Shown here: in pieces, positions 34,901 to 43,282 of the stretch
Layout: every line of letters starts with the position of its first letter
Position numbering within the stretch: position 1 is the stretch's first letter
Assembly (NCBI GenBank): GCA_900542085.1
Contig: UQMK01000011.1
Span: forward strand, 1-64,000
Direction of reading: 5' to 3'
DNA length: 64,000 nt
Source: an uncultured Collinsella sp.
GTDB taxonomy: Bacteria > Actinomycetota > Coriobacteriia > Coriobacteriales > Coriobacteriaceae
Translations under genes and position numbers: made by a program
The notes under the pieces: generated by a model
What the model was told of the DNA's origin: nothing
Databases searched by the model: none
Seen by the model: the letters and a program-made list of their open reading frames with translations, nothing else

Positions 34901-35555
34901 TGCCCAGGACCTCTTGCAGGGCCTCGACGATGTCATCCTCAAAGTAGCTATAGCTCTCGCGGTCCTCGAGCCAGTTGCCGCCGCCAATGCGCTCGTAGGC
35001 AGCACGGAACTCCTGCGTCTTACCCTTGCTGTCGATATGCTGCTCCAGGCGCGCCAGCTTAAGGTCCTCGCCAAAAAAGCCCAGGTGCTCAAAGAACACA
35101 CGCTCAAAAGCGCGCAGCAGGGCCGTACGCGAGGTGTCGCCCTCTTTCCACTGGCCGCCCTTGCTGTCGATGTTAAACAGGATCGCCTCGGTGGGAACCT
35201 CGCAGCAACGACGAACCCTGGCGGCTACGATGGGGTCGGAAATCTTGCCATCAAAGTAATCGACGGCGGGCTTGCCGGCGATCTCATCGTTTTGCAGCAG
35301 ATACGAGAGCATCTTGAGGAAGTGCGATTTACCGGAGCCAAAGAAGCCGCTAATCCACACGCCCATGTTGTCGGTGGGAACGTCGAGCGCCTTATCGTAC
35401 GCCTCGAAGAAGTGCGCAAAATGACCCTGCAGCTCGCGCGTCACCACGTACTCGTCGAGCTCCTGGCGCACCGATTCGTCGCTGGCGTCTTGCACCTTGA
35501 CGACGCCGTTGATGGAACGGTTGATGTCCTTGGAAAACAGGTCTTGGATAATCAT
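31905..35555 (-). CDS. brxC: BREX P-loop protein BrxC
   Basis: A 1216-residue BrxC (PglY) ATPase, a core protein of BREX needed for phage exclusion. The P-loop GFFGSGKS is at residues 70-77, in the usual context NMGVWISG...HFLKMLSYLL, and the Walker B-like LLFMADEVGQFIG follows near 260. The long C-terminal half is helical with coiled-coil-like stretches. Length and order match type 1 systems. AGGAG precedes the ATG at 35555. It follows brxB after 9 bases and is followed by pglX, so the set is one transcription unit. GC is about 58% in a sampled line (33001-33060). Confidence 0.94.
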   Translation of the reverse strand: MIIQDLFSKDINRSINGVVKVQDASDESVRQELDEYVVTRELQGHFAHFFEAYDKALDVPTDNMGVWISGFFGSGKSHFLKMLSYLLQNDEIAGKPAVDYFDGKISDPIVAARVRRCCEVPTEAILFNIDSKGGQWKEGDTSRTALLRAFERVFFEHLGFFGEDLKLARLEQHIDSKGKTQEFRAAYERIGGGNWLEDRESYSYFEDDIVEALQEVLGMSEQAARHWFDGTEDDAIAADTFAKMVKQYADKRAEECGGEFRLLFMADEVGQFIGSDADMSTSLMLSLQTLVEELGSRCGGRVWVMVTSQEAIDEVAMIVGDDFSKIQGRFNTRLSLSSSSVDEVIQRRVLQKNDVAEAKLQQDYEAQSTVLKNVFSFDGSRSDLIGYASRSDFTASYPFVGYQFKVLPDVMTEVRKHGVKAKHMSTGERSMLSAFQESAQAIQDQEVGALVPFWRFFDTIAKDLEHGVIQVVTRAERAAEDGHGLKAEDVKVLKLLYLIRYIDYIKSNVENISILMVDVMDVDKAALKDRVKESLDRLVRENYVARQGDAYNFLTDEEQDISRAISETPVDAALIIEGIKKSLFSGIYTATKLRVGANDFPFDRYVDDSAYGVAQGGMKLNVVTVADDLSRADDAELAVKSANIALVVLADDIDYFDDLQNVAKIRKYRKTINTEALAPSTQQIIQAKMKEATFVEREAAKLLEEAVLHARVAVNGSMVNVRATKPADVFDQALSKLTDAIFTKADYIADPAKADEDIRATLRGANQMALDGQSSQNARAEKEVADFLHAQTRLSLNTTMGDLQRKFQNAPYGWREIDIANVVAQLVVSQRATITAAGANVAPADSRMVAFLRKDADKAQVRERVKMSDELIKKVNRVLRETFDAKRDITNEDELTATVVETLTGFKNECVELTNNNFTGLAPAYPYPGLKVLEDGIKLTTRLLDNQNDAQTLFNAFVKAQDDLDDWKEDYDQVTFFFESQKPVFDKAVEFMGLMKDEGFYMDSDAQAVEANKRVVQILKNPHPYREVRELHDLMEPVMVAHKQMVDAKRKETLDDIAAQMAQVHEYAQSQDGYAKLAERAIENAGRMANSFESRAHAATKASELAALKQQLIEYCDRACEKIDTAIDEEKARQQRESRHKEVTPTGEIVTTIKDNDKDAPTTVKPVPAPRIKKLRLADLGERKKLESESDIDAYLAQLRVRLLAELQGNDAIRLS

Positions 35556-35564
35556 CTGTCGCTC

Positions 35565-36188
35565 CTAAGAGATATCGAACGCGCGGTAGTAGTTGCTGGC
35601 GTTCTCTTTGTTGAACAACTTGAGCTGGCGGCCGTCAAAGCTGCCGGGATACATGACGACAACGGGCACGGTGCCAAAATCGGCAAGCATGTCGTTGAGC
35701 AGGTTGTGCACGCGCAGTAGCGGAAAGACCTCGCCCACGCCAGTGAGCAAGATCACGTCTCCAGGCTGGTGAGGCTGGGTATGCTCCAGGAGGTATTGGG
35801 CAAAGCTCTTGGAGCTGCAGGGCTTCTGGAGCTCTTTGATCTGGGCCTCCGAGCCAACCTTTGCTTCACGCCGGGGTATCGCACGAAGGATGCGGCGCTG
35901 CTCGCAGATATCGAGCATCACGTCGTACAGGTTAAAGACCTGCAAATTGCACGGCAGCTTGCCGGACTGGGCATCTGCCATGAGCTCGTCCACGTAGGCG
36001 CGGCACTCAAACTCCAGCGAAGGATCGTAGCAAAACGTGTAGAAGCCGATCTCGTTGCCAATGCCCTTATTGGCCAAGAAGTCCTGGTCTTGCAGACGCT
36101 CGCGCAGCGCTTCGCGGCGATGGTCAAAGTCCTCATGGATGCGCTCGGCGCGGTTGCGCGGGCGAATGTGCGGCTGGTTTATTGTCAT
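35565..36188 (-). CDS. brxB: BREX protein BrxB
   Basis: A 207-residue BrxB (DUF1788 family), an essential core protein of BREX type 1 of unknown activity. Recognisable features are the LVYDVM-like region NLYDVMLDICEQRRILRA, the PGDVILLTGVGEVFPLLRVHNLLNDM block and the closing VVVMYPGSFDGRQLKLFN. The start ATG at 36188 lies four bases after the brxA stop, which points to translational coupling. It lies upstream of brxC. Confidence 0.93.
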   Translation of the reverse strand: MTINQPHIRPRNRAERIHEDFDHRREALRERLQDQDFLANKGIGNEIGFYTFCYDPSLEFECRAYVDELMADAQSGKLPCNLQVFNLYDVMLDICEQRRILRAIPRREAKVGSEAQIKELQKPCSSKSFAQYLLEHTQPHQPGDVILLTGVGEVFPLLRVHNLLNDMLADFGTVPVVVMYPGSFDGRQLKLFNKENASNYYRAFDIS

Positions 36189-36191
36189 GGG

Positions 36192-36863
36192 CTACATCAC
36201 CTGCCCGGTGAGCGCGGCCAGAGCGTCCATGTCGCCGAGGTCGCGGATGGCCTGTTCTACATCGGGGTCGAGCAGCAGGGGTTGGAGCGCGTCGGTGCGC
36301 TGCGATGCCTTAAAACCGGCGCCACGCAAGATCTGGCGCAGGGTGCTTTTTATACGGCCCAGCGTGGCGTCTGACCATTTGGCGGCCTCGGCATGCTCAA
36401 CCTGAAAACGGGTGACAAACGCGTTGAGGTCAACGTCGGTAAAGGTGTAGTCGAAGCTGGCCATGCGCTCGCCGATCTCCACCTGGATGAGCTCGCGAAC
36501 CATGGTGTAGCGACACATCATGGCAAATAGGTTTGCCTGGGCCGCCTGATCGGGCATGCCGTTGGCGATCAGGTCCATAATGCGCATGACCGCTTGGTCG
36601 GCAGCATCTTTGTCGATACCGCGGGCAGTGCACTGCGCCTCGTCGAGCGCCACGGCATCAAAGCGGCGCAGGCACACGCTGGCGCGATTGGCCAGCATGC
36701 GCTCGGTGGGATACTGAAACAGGTTGTCGTGCTTAACGCGTGCGATGATGTCGTCATCGCTCACACCGTCCAAGCGCAGCGCGGCGACGATGCGCATCTC
36801 GGGCAGCAAAAACTGCTCGCGCGTGAGCACGCCTCCCAGCGATATTTTGTCGGTGTTATCCAC
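36192..36863 (-). CDS. brxA: BREX protein BrxA
   Basis: The first gene of the BREX operon, encoding a 223-residue DUF1819 protein. The family pattern is ISLGGVLTREQFLLPEMRIVAALRLDG at the start, with a helical body. BrxA proteins bind DNA in characterised systems. The GTG at 36863 is preferred since GGAG lies eight bases upstream; the frame also extends to a TTG at 36914. No BrxR-type repressor gene sits next to it, so regulation would depend on an outside factor, perhaps acting on the dyad at 37051. Confidence 0.9.
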   Translation of the reverse strand: MDNTDKISLGGVLTREQFLLPEMRIVAALRLDGVSDDDIIARVKHDNLFQYPTERMLANRASVCLRRFDAVALDEAQCTARGIDKDAADQAVMRIMDLIANGMPDQAAQANLFAMMCRYTMVRELIQVEIGERMASFDYTFTDVDLNAFVTRFQVEHAEAAKWSDATLGRIKSTLRQILRGAGFKASQRTDALQPLLLDPDVEQAIRDLGDMDALAALTGQVM

Positions 36864-37389
36864 AGGACACACTCCAAGGGTTCGGGCCTTTTTATTCGCA
36901 TCGGGTCGATGCAAACATGCCTTTCAATCATACCGTTTAAGTACCGGGTCGTGAGGTCTAGAGAGGATAAACGAGGGACACGCTCCCACAGACGGCAACA
37001 AATGAGAGGTGGGGCGCTTTGGCTGCGCGGCAAACGGATCGAAGTCAAATTTATTGCGCAACAAAGCCTCTGAAGCCTTGAGGTAAATATGGAGCCAAAG
37101 GCAACTGGCGCAGCGCCGCGCTGCCCCTATGCGGGAACGCGAAGATCGCATCCAGTGCGCCATCACGCGTGGCTACGATGGCCTCGTAAACGGCCGCATT
37201 CGACCCTGGAAACAAGCAAAGGCAGAGGCGGATCGGATGCGAGCCATCAGGTAAGGTCGCCCCTCCCCCATGTAACCATCCTGTAAATCATAGCAGCGCA
37301 CTCGAGTTTTACCGTGATGCGGTCGCGCCCGGCGCTCCACTGTGCTAAAGTATCCCGAACGTTCAAACGACTACGAGGGAGACTAGAAG
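36864..37389. other. Divergent intergenic region between brxA and serC
   Basis: The promoters for BREX and for serC must lie here. TTATTG-CG-CAACAA at 37051-37064, about 190 bases upstream of brxA, is almost the same dyad as the ones upstream of the helicase and of the pglX C-terminal half. I see no gene in the gap. Confidence 0.5.
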
Positions 37390-38514
37390 ATGGCACGTGT
37401 GCACAACTTCTCAGCTGGCCCGGCCGCGCTGCCTACAAGCGTGCTCGCCGAGATCGCCGACGAGATGATGGACTACCGCGGTTGCGGCATGTCCGTGCTC
37501 GAGATGAGCCATCGATCTAGCATGTACCAGCAGATCATCGACGACGCCAAGGCAACCCTGCGCCGCCTGCTGAGCATCCCCGACAACTACCGTGTCCTGT
37601 TTTTGCAGGGCGGCGCCACGCTGCAGTTTGCGGGCATCCCCATGAACCTCATGCGCCGCGGCCGCGCCGGCTACGTCGTGACCGGCAACTTTGCCAACAA
37701 GGCGTACAAGGAGGCCGCCAAGTACGGCAAGGTCGTGCTGCTCGCGAGCTCCGAGGACACCAACTTCGACCGCATCCCCACCATGTCCGACGTCAACGCG
37801 CGCATTGCCGCCGAGGCCGCGGGCGACGGGCTCGACTACGTCTACATCTGCCAGAACAACACCATCTTTGGCACCATGTACCACGAGCTGCCCACTTGCG
37901 GCGACGTACCGCTGGTCGCCGATGTCTCGAGCTGCTTTCTGTCGCAGCCGCTCGACGTTGAGCGCTACGGGCTCATTTACGCCGGCGCGCAGAAAAACGC
38001 CGGCGCCGCGGGCGTGACCGTGGTCATCGTGCGCGACGATCTCATCGCCGACGGTCCGGCCTTTGTACAGACGCCGCAGTACCTGGACCTTAAGACCCAG
38101 GCCGCCAAGGGCTCCATGCTCAACACGCCCAACACCTTTGGCATCTACGTGTGCGGCAAGGTGTTCCGTTGGGTTGAGCAGACCGGCGGACTTGCCGCCA
38201 TGGCCGAGCGCAACTGGGCCAAAGCCAACCTGCTCTACGACCTGCTCGAGAACAGCAAACTATTCCACGGCACCGCGCAGGCAGACAGTCGCTCCATCGC
38301 CAACGTCACATTCCGCACCGGCGACGCCGAACTCGACGCGGCCTTTGTTGCAGGCGCGGCCGAGCACCAGATTCAAAACGTCAAGGGCCATCGCCTGGTG
38401 GGCGGCATGCGCGCCAGCGTCTACAACGCCGTAACCATGGAAGACGTGCAGGCCCTGGCCTCGTACATGAAGGACTTCGAAGCACAGCATAGTTTGATTC
38501 CGCGATCTAACTAG
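37390..38514 (+). CDS. serC: Phosphoserine aminotransferase
   Basis: A 374-residue class V aminotransferase that converts 3-phosphohydroxypyruvate and glutamate to phosphoserine, the second step of serine synthesis. The opening FSAGPAALP, the LFLQGGATLQF phosphate-binding region and AGAQKNAGAAGV, whose lysine holds pyridoxal phosphate, are all intact. Length is usual. A GAGG-like site precedes the ATG at 37390. serA follows after 69 bases on the same strand, which indicates an operon. Confidence 0.94.
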   Translation: MARVHNFSAGPAALPTSVLAEIADEMMDYRGCGMSVLEMSHRSSMYQQIIDDAKATLRRLLSIPDNYRVLFLQGGATLQFAGIPMNLMRRGRAGYVVTGNFANKAYKEAAKYGKVVLLASSEDTNFDRIPTMSDVNARIAAEAAGDGLDYVYICQNNTIFGTMYHELPTCGDVPLVADVSSCFLSQPLDVERYGLIYAGAQKNAGAAGVTVVIVRDDLIADGPAFVQTPQYLDLKTQAAKGSMLNTPNTFGIYVCGKVFRWVEQTGGLAAMAERNWAKANLLYDLLENSKLFHGTAQADSRSIANVTFRTGDAELDAAFVAGAAEHQIQNVKGHRLVGGMRASVYNAVTMEDVQALASYMKDFEAQHSLIPRSN

Positions 38515-38583
38515 CCCGCAACCCGCGGGCCGACCAGCCACTTCAAACCACCTGTTTAAACCAAACCTGCTAAGGAGTTTTTC

Positions 38584-39747
38584 ATGCGCAAGATTAAGAC
38601 CATCGACGACATCACTAAAGACGGCAAAGTCGAGTTTGGCGAGGGCTACGAGTTTGTGAGCACCGCCGAGGAGGCCGACGCTATCCTGATGCGCTCCACC
38701 GACCTGCACGGCTACGAGCTGCCCGAGGGCATCCGCGCCATCGCCCGCTGCGGCGCCGGCGTCAACAACATCCCCGTCGAGGAGTACGCCAAGAAGGGCG
38801 TCGTCGTCTTTAACTCCCCCGGCGCCAACAGCAACGCCGTCAAGGAACTCGTCCTGGGCATGCTAGTGCTCTCGAGCCGCGGCGTGGTGCAGTCGATGAA
38901 CTGGGTGCGCGACAACGCCGACGACCCCGAGATTCAGGTCGACGCCGAAAAGGCCAAGAAGGCCTTTGTGGGCCGCGAGCTCAAGGGCAAGCGCATCGGC
39001 GTCATCGGTCTGGGTAACGTGGGCTCCAAGGTCGCCAACGCCTGCGTCGACCTGGGCATGGACGTCTACGGCTACGATCCGTTCATTTCCGTCGAGCACG
39101 CGTGGGTGCTGAGCCGCGAGGTGCAGCGTGTGGGCACGCTCGAGGATCTGTGCCGCGGCTGCGACTACCTCACCGTGCACGTACCCAGCAAGGCCGACAC
39201 CATCGGCATGATCAGCACCGAGCAGATTAACCTGCTGGCGCCCGACGCCGTGCTCATCAACTACGCGCGCGAAACCATCATTGACGAGGACGCCGTCGAC
39301 GCTGCCCTGCGTGAGGGCAAGCTGAGCTGGTTTAGCTGCGACTTTGCCACGCCCAAGACCGTCAAGATGCCCAATACGTTTATCACCACGCACTCGGGCG
39401 CCGGCACTGGCGAGGCCGAGGCCAACTGCGCCGACATGGCCATCAGCGAGCTCAAGGATTACCTGGAGAACGGCAACATCGCGCACAGCGTCAACTACCC
39501 CGCCTGCAGCATGGGCAAGGCGCGCGCCGCAAGCCGCATTGCCTGCCTGCACGCCAACGTGCCCAACATGATCGGCCAAATCACGGCCATCCTGGCCAAG
39601 GACAATGCCAACGTGCAGCGTATGACCAACGAGTCCGCTGGCGAGAACGCCTACACCATGTTCGACACCGACGAGCACCTGGACAGCAGCACCATCGAGG
39701 CGCTCAAGCAAATTCCATCGATGTATCGCGTGCGCGTGATCAAATAG
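38584..39747 (+). CDS. serA: D-3-phosphoglycerate dehydrogenase
   Basis: A 387-residue NAD-dependent dehydrogenase that makes 3-phosphohydroxypyruvate, the first step of serine synthesis. The Rossmann motif IGVIGLGNVGSKVAN and the segments of the substrate domain (ARCGAGVNNIP, and the DVHVP-like LTVHVPSKADT) are clear. A short ACT-type domain forms the last 75 residues (HANVPNMIGQITAILAKDNANV), which commonly binds serine as a feedback inhibitor. AAGGAG precedes the ATG. The order serC-serA is the one seen in many Gram-positive bacteria. A strong terminator hairpin follows. Confidence 0.95.
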   Translation: MRKIKTIDDITKDGKVEFGEGYEFVSTAEEADAILMRSTDLHGYELPEGIRAIARCGAGVNNIPVEEYAKKGVVVFNSPGANSNAVKELVLGMLVLSSRGVVQSMNWVRDNADDPEIQVDAEKAKKAFVGRELKGKRIGVIGLGNVGSKVANACVDLGMDVYGYDPFISVEHAWVLSREVQRVGTLEDLCRGCDYLTVHVPSKADTIGMISTEQINLLAPDAVLINYARETIIDEDAVDAALREGKLSWFSCDFATPKTVKMPNTFITTHSGAGTGEAEANCADMAISELKDYLENGNIAHSVNYPACSMGKARAASRIACLHANVPNMIGQITAILAKDNANVQRMTNESAGENAYTMFDTDEHLDSSTIEALKQIPSMYRVRVIK

Positions 39748-39787
39748 CGCCGGCGCCAAGCTTGCCAGGCAGACCATGAAGCCCATT

Positions 39788-39816
39788 CGGCCCCCGTTTT
39801 CACGAAACGGGGGCCG
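39788..39816 (+). terminator. Terminator of the serC-serA operon
   Basis: A 12-bp perfect stem CGGCCCCCGTTT / AAACGGGGGCCG with a short loop, 40 bases after the serA stop codon. The T tract after it is weak (ATTTCGTT). Confidence 0.8.
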
Positions 39817-40096
39817 ATTTCGTTGCTCCGGCTGGTTTTGAAAATGCTACCCATAATAAGTTTTTTCGGATAATCGACAGTGAGGCCCTAGTCGCTAAGC
39901 ACAACTGCTTTTACAAACAGCTTTATCAGGGGTTTTAGTAGGTAAAAATCGATCTCTATATGCCAAACTAAAGTTGACTGTCCATTTTCCGAAATAACTT
40001 GCTCTAGGTAGCACTTTTCAAGCCAATTCCAAGGAGCAATTGAAGGCTATTCGCAACTAAAACCCTAGCTTCCGCGACCGTTTTCCACCCGCGCGG
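39817..40096. other. AT-richer intergenic gap
   Basis: A 280-base stretch with clearly lower GC than its surroundings. I see no coding frame, palindrome or promoter on either strand that I would support. The base composition suits a foreign insertion boundary. Confidence 0.4.
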
Positions 40097-41146
40097 CTAC
40101 ATTCCCGCCCAATCGATAAAAATCTCCTCACGAAGTCGCCGTTCGAGCTCCTGCTGCCGCGACGTCTTGTCTTTCAACGGCACATCGAGATAGGACATGA
40201 TGAGTTCCATCACCACGCGGAAGGCATCGGAGTCGACTAGCTGACCATAGGTCATCAGAACGACGGGATATCCCATCGTCTGAAGGGCTGTCGTTCGATC
40301 GGAGTCCGAGATCTTGGATTCTATGGATCCGTGAATGGCTTTACCTTGACATTCAACCAGGCACTCCCGGCTGCCGTCCTTATTTGACAGCAAGATATCG
40401 GCGTAGCGCCTATCAAGCCCCGAAATCAGGCGGGCGCTGCGCGTCATGCGAATCTCAACATTATTGGTAAGGCGCAGCCCTTCGCCGCCGCGCAGCCTCG
40501 AAAGGCCAAACAGCATCGAAGCTTGGACCTCAAGCGGCGATGCCACAATCCCCGTAATGCATTTCGCGGCACGCGTGAACGATTTAGCACCGCGGAGCCC
40601 CTGGATCTTATTGGCGAACTCCGTAAGTTCAGAGAGCTCGATCAAGGGAGGCCGTTTCCACAAGTCCGTTGGATTCCCCGAGGCGTCCCTTACGTTTTCC
40701 CAGCCCAACCGCGCGTCACCCCACCGGTCCCCATATGCCTGCTCAAGCGCCAACTTTACTTGAGGTGCAATCTTGCACACGGCAAAGGTGCCGCACATCT
40801 CATACATGCACATGATCAGACGCTCGTTTGAGACCGAGGAAGCCAGGGTCAGCAGCGTAAAGAGCGGGAACGCGGCATCAAGGCCAAACTCTGTCTGCCG
40901 CACGGAGCCAAACGGCCTCTCCCCATTCCAAACATGCCTGACAATGCGATCGCCCTTACGTCCGCAGCTGCCCTGTGCCAACACGTGTAACGGGGTGCCC
41001 AGGAAATGTTTGACGAGCGGATGCTCACAAAGACGTTCCCTGCGCGGATCGTCCACAGAATCGGGCAGGTCCGGCATTATTGCCAAAACCTGTGGAGGTA
41101 TCCGGTGATACCGAAAGGCAGATATGTCGCACAGCATGTCGTCCAT
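40097..41146 (-). CDS. PD-(D/E)XK-like protein of an unnamed family, member 1
   Basis: A 349-residue protein of unknown function. The C-terminal domain reads like a restriction-endonuclease fold: SPLEVQASML, then RRYADILL, then CLVECQGK, giving a possible Glu, Asp and Glu-X-Gln/Lys set, and a following helix with YPVVLMTYGQL. The N-terminal region (DISAFRYHRIPP and LGTPLHVL) resembles the opening of AbiEi-type proteins. A relative, with the same layout, lies at 48764-49963. The start is uncertain: the frame is open up to a TTG at 41275, and no good ribosome site precedes any candidate. It sits on the minus strand between serA and a DUF1015-like gene that often follows it, so it is probably an insertion. 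Confidence 0.6.
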   Translation of the reverse strand: MDDMLCDISAFRYHRIPPQVLAIMPDLPDSVDDPRRERLCEHPLVKHFLGTPLHVLAQGSCGRKGDRIVRHVWNGERPFGSVRQTEFGLDAAFPLFTLLTLASSVSNERLIMCMYEMCGTFAVCKIAPQVKLALEQAYGDRWGDARLGWENVRDASGNPTDLWKRPPLIELSELTEFANKIQGLRGAKSFTRAAKCITGIVASPLEVQASMLFGLSRLRGGEGLRLTNNVEIRMTRSARLISGLDRRYADILLSNKDGSRECLVECQGKAIHGSIESKISDSDRTTALQTMGYPVVLMTYGQLVDSDAFRVVMELIMSYLDVPLKDKTSRQQELERRLREEIFIDWAGM

Positions 41147-41269
41147 GAAAGGTACGTACCCACCGCGTCGTTTGTAAACCCGCCCGGACGGCAAACGCGA
41201 TGGCTCGGCCTGCGAACGGTAAATGCTGCTACGTGCACGTCGCGAATCTGCAGGTGACTTACAATCGGT

Positions 41270-41781
41270 TTGCAAAGCAAACTGATTCTAAGGTTTCATA
41301 TGGTTGATGATGACGAGGGCGGCTATCGCCCCTTTGTCGTGCCCGACCACGCCAAGGTCTGGGTCGACATGCGCCTGACGCCGCCGACCGATACGGCCGC
41401 CGCGATCAACATGGTCGAGCAGGCCACTGCCACCGCCGAGGCCGCGGTTCCCGGTTGCCATGGCAGTTTCGCCGTGACGGGCGATCGCCCCGCCATCGAG
41501 CGCGACCCGAACTCTCCCCTTCTAGCTGCGCTCAAGCGCGCCGCCGATGACGTGATGGACGCGGACACGACCGTCGGCTTCTTTACCGGCTACACCGACA
41601 CCGCCGTCATTGCCGGCAAGACGGGTAACCGCAATTGCATGAGCTACGGCCCCGGCTCGTTGGTGCTCGCGCATAAGCCCAACGAGCCGGGGCCCATGCC
41701 GATATCGTTCGCTGCCAGAACGTGCTCATCGCGCTTGTTGACAACACGCTCTGGGACGCAAGCGTCCAAGTTGGGGCATAA
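41270..41781 (+). pseudogene. Remnant of an M20 family peptidase
   Basis: The reading frame matches the second half of M20 peptidases: VVPDHAKVWVDMRLTPP (the lid domain), GDRPAIERDPNSPLL, FFTGYTDTAV and SYGPGSLVLAHKPNE. After that the frame shifts: a single C appears to be missing between 41697 and 41698, and the expected PIADIVRCQNVLIALVDNTLW continues in the +1 frame to a TAA at 41779-41781. The metal-binding N-terminal half is absent. It is therefore nonfunctional. It begins next to the divergent PD-(D/E)XK-like gene, whose arrival may have truncated it. Confidence 0.8.
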
Positions 41782-41820
41782 TAAGCCGCGAACAAACCGA
41801 CTCGCGCGTTAGGACCGCCC

Positions 41821-42501
41821 ATGAAAGCACTTCCGTTTCCCTGCATTCGCCCAGCTCAGGACCGCGTGCTCGAAGCGCTGCCGCAGATGGGCGGTATCCT
41901 GAGCAGCAACGACGCCCTGCGCGACGCCATCGCCGACGGGCTTATGCTCAAAGATCCGGGCGCGGCGTATTACGCGTACGAATGCTCCGGAGAGCCGGGG
42001 CGCGTGACGGGCGTTGTGGCGATTTGCCCGGTCGGCGTGCTGGCGTGCGACGACGCGCCCTCCGCGGGTACAGCTGCAGCCGCCCGTGCAATCGCCGCGC
42101 TTAAGGTGCAGCCCCGCCCTGTAACGCTCGTCTACGAAGCATCACCCGTCATGGATATCATCCTCGGCGCCGCCAAAGAGGGCGCGTCGCTCTATGCCGT
42201 CACCGACCCCGCCGGCATTACGCACCGCGTGTGGGAGGTCAAGCGCGAGGACGCCGTTGCCGCCATCCGCGCTATGCTCGAACAAGCACCGGAGCCGGCA
42301 CAGGCCGACGACCCCGCCTATGCTGCCGCGCTAGCAGGGGCGGCGCAGCTCCTGGCAGACGAGGCCCGCACAGCCGGCACCTACACGGGCAAAGAGCCGT
42401 TCAACTTTACCGTTGCCGCGTTATTCCCCGCCGCACAGGCCGCCGGCGGCGCACCGCAGGTTCCAACGGGCCTGCTCACCCACCAGATCGCACGGTTCTA
42501 A
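41821..42501 (+). CDS. Short DUF1015-like protein
   Basis: A 226-residue protein that resembles part of the DUF1015 family, which commonly follows serA in Gram-positive bacteria. The match is weak: an opening PFPCIRPAQDRV, the YYAYECSGEPGRVTGVVA segment, and AGITHRVWEV in the middle. Full DUF1015 proteins are around 400 residues, so this is either a shortened form or a divergent relative. Function unknown; a role linked to serine metabolism is only suggested by context. It lies 39 bases after the M20 remnant on the same strand. Confidence 0.6.
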   Translation: MKALPFPCIRPAQDRVLEALPQMGGILSSNDALRDAIADGLMLKDPGAAYYAYECSGEPGRVTGVVAICPVGVLACDDAPSAGTAAAARAIAALKVQPRPVTLVYEASPVMDIILGAAKEGASLYAVTDPAGITHRVWEVKREDAVAAIRAMLEQAPEPAQADDPAYAAALAGAAQLLADEARTAGTYTGKEPFNFTVAALFPAAQAAGGAPQVPTGLLTHQIARF

Positions 42502-42545
42502 CAGGGCGTAAACGCCCAGTACAAAGACTCGGCCGCTCAACAAAC

Positions 42546-42584
42546 AAGGGGCGGGGATACATGCGCATGCATCCCCGCCCCCTT
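42546..42584. terminator. Bidirectional terminator hairpin
   Basis: AAGGGGCGGGGAT pairs with ATCCCCGCCCCCTT across a short ATGCGCAT-type loop, between the convergent DUF1015-like and histidine phosphatase genes. Confidence 0.75.
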
Positions 42585-42628
42585 CACATCGAGCAATGAT
42601 GTCGGCAATCCACGTCGCCACGCCCAGG

Positions 42629-43264
42629 CTACCCGCGCTGCGGACCCGTTGCCGCCACCAGCGGCTCAAGACCCAGCTCGCGCGCATAATCTTCCTGCGT
42701 AAAGACTTCGACGAGGTCAAACGTATCGGCTGCATCGTCAAATGCAAAATGCAGCACCGAGCAGTTGCCCGGCACACGGTCGCGCTCGTCTGCCGCCGCG
42801 CCCTTCACGTAATCCATAAACTCCTTGATAGCCGAGCCATGGCTTACCGCGAGCACGCACGAATGATCCGGGCGTCGCATAAGATCGGTCAACGTCGCCA
42901 CCATGCGCTCGCGCACCTGCATCTGCCCCTCGCCGCCGAACTGGCGGTAAAAGTCACGCCACGGACGCCCAGGCATCAGCATCACGCGCTCGGCCTCGAA
43001 GTCACCAAAGAACCACTCACGCAGGCCATCAAGGCGCTCGTAGACAAGGCCCGGCCACAGGCTGGCGATAGTCTGCTCGGTGCGGTGCAGCGTCGAGGTG
43101 TAGGCGTGGTCGGGCTCAATGCCGCGCGCACGCAAGAACATGCCGGCGCGCGCCGCCTGGTCGCATCCCAGCTGCGTGAGCGGCGAGTCGCTCCAGCCCT
43201 GGATAATGCGCTTAAGGTTGAATATCGTCTGTCCATGACGGACCAGATACAGATCTTTATTCAT
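42629..43264 (-). CDS. Histidine phosphatase superfamily protein
   Basis: A 211-residue phosphoglycerate-mutase-like phosphatase. The catalytic RHG motif is LYLVRHGQTIFNL; the second conserved histidine is in AVSHGSAIKEFM. The acidic motif ERLDGLREWFFGDFE lies between them as usual. Substrate is unknown; the family includes phosphosugar and nucleotide phosphatases. AAAGGA precedes the ATG at 43264. It is the second of two tandem paralogues, 18 bases after the first. Confidence 0.88.
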   Translation of the reverse strand: MNKDLYLVRHGQTIFNLKRIIQGWSDSPLTQLGCDQAARAGMFLRARGIEPDHAYTSTLHRTEQTIASLWPGLVYERLDGLREWFFGDFEAERVMLMPGRPWRDFYRQFGGEGQMQVRERMVATLTDLMRRPDHSCVLAVSHGSAIKEFMDYVKGAAADERDRVPGNCSVLHFAFDDAADTFDLVEVFTQEDYARELGLEPLVAATGPQRG

Positions 43265-43282
43265 AGGGGGTCCTTTCGTTTG

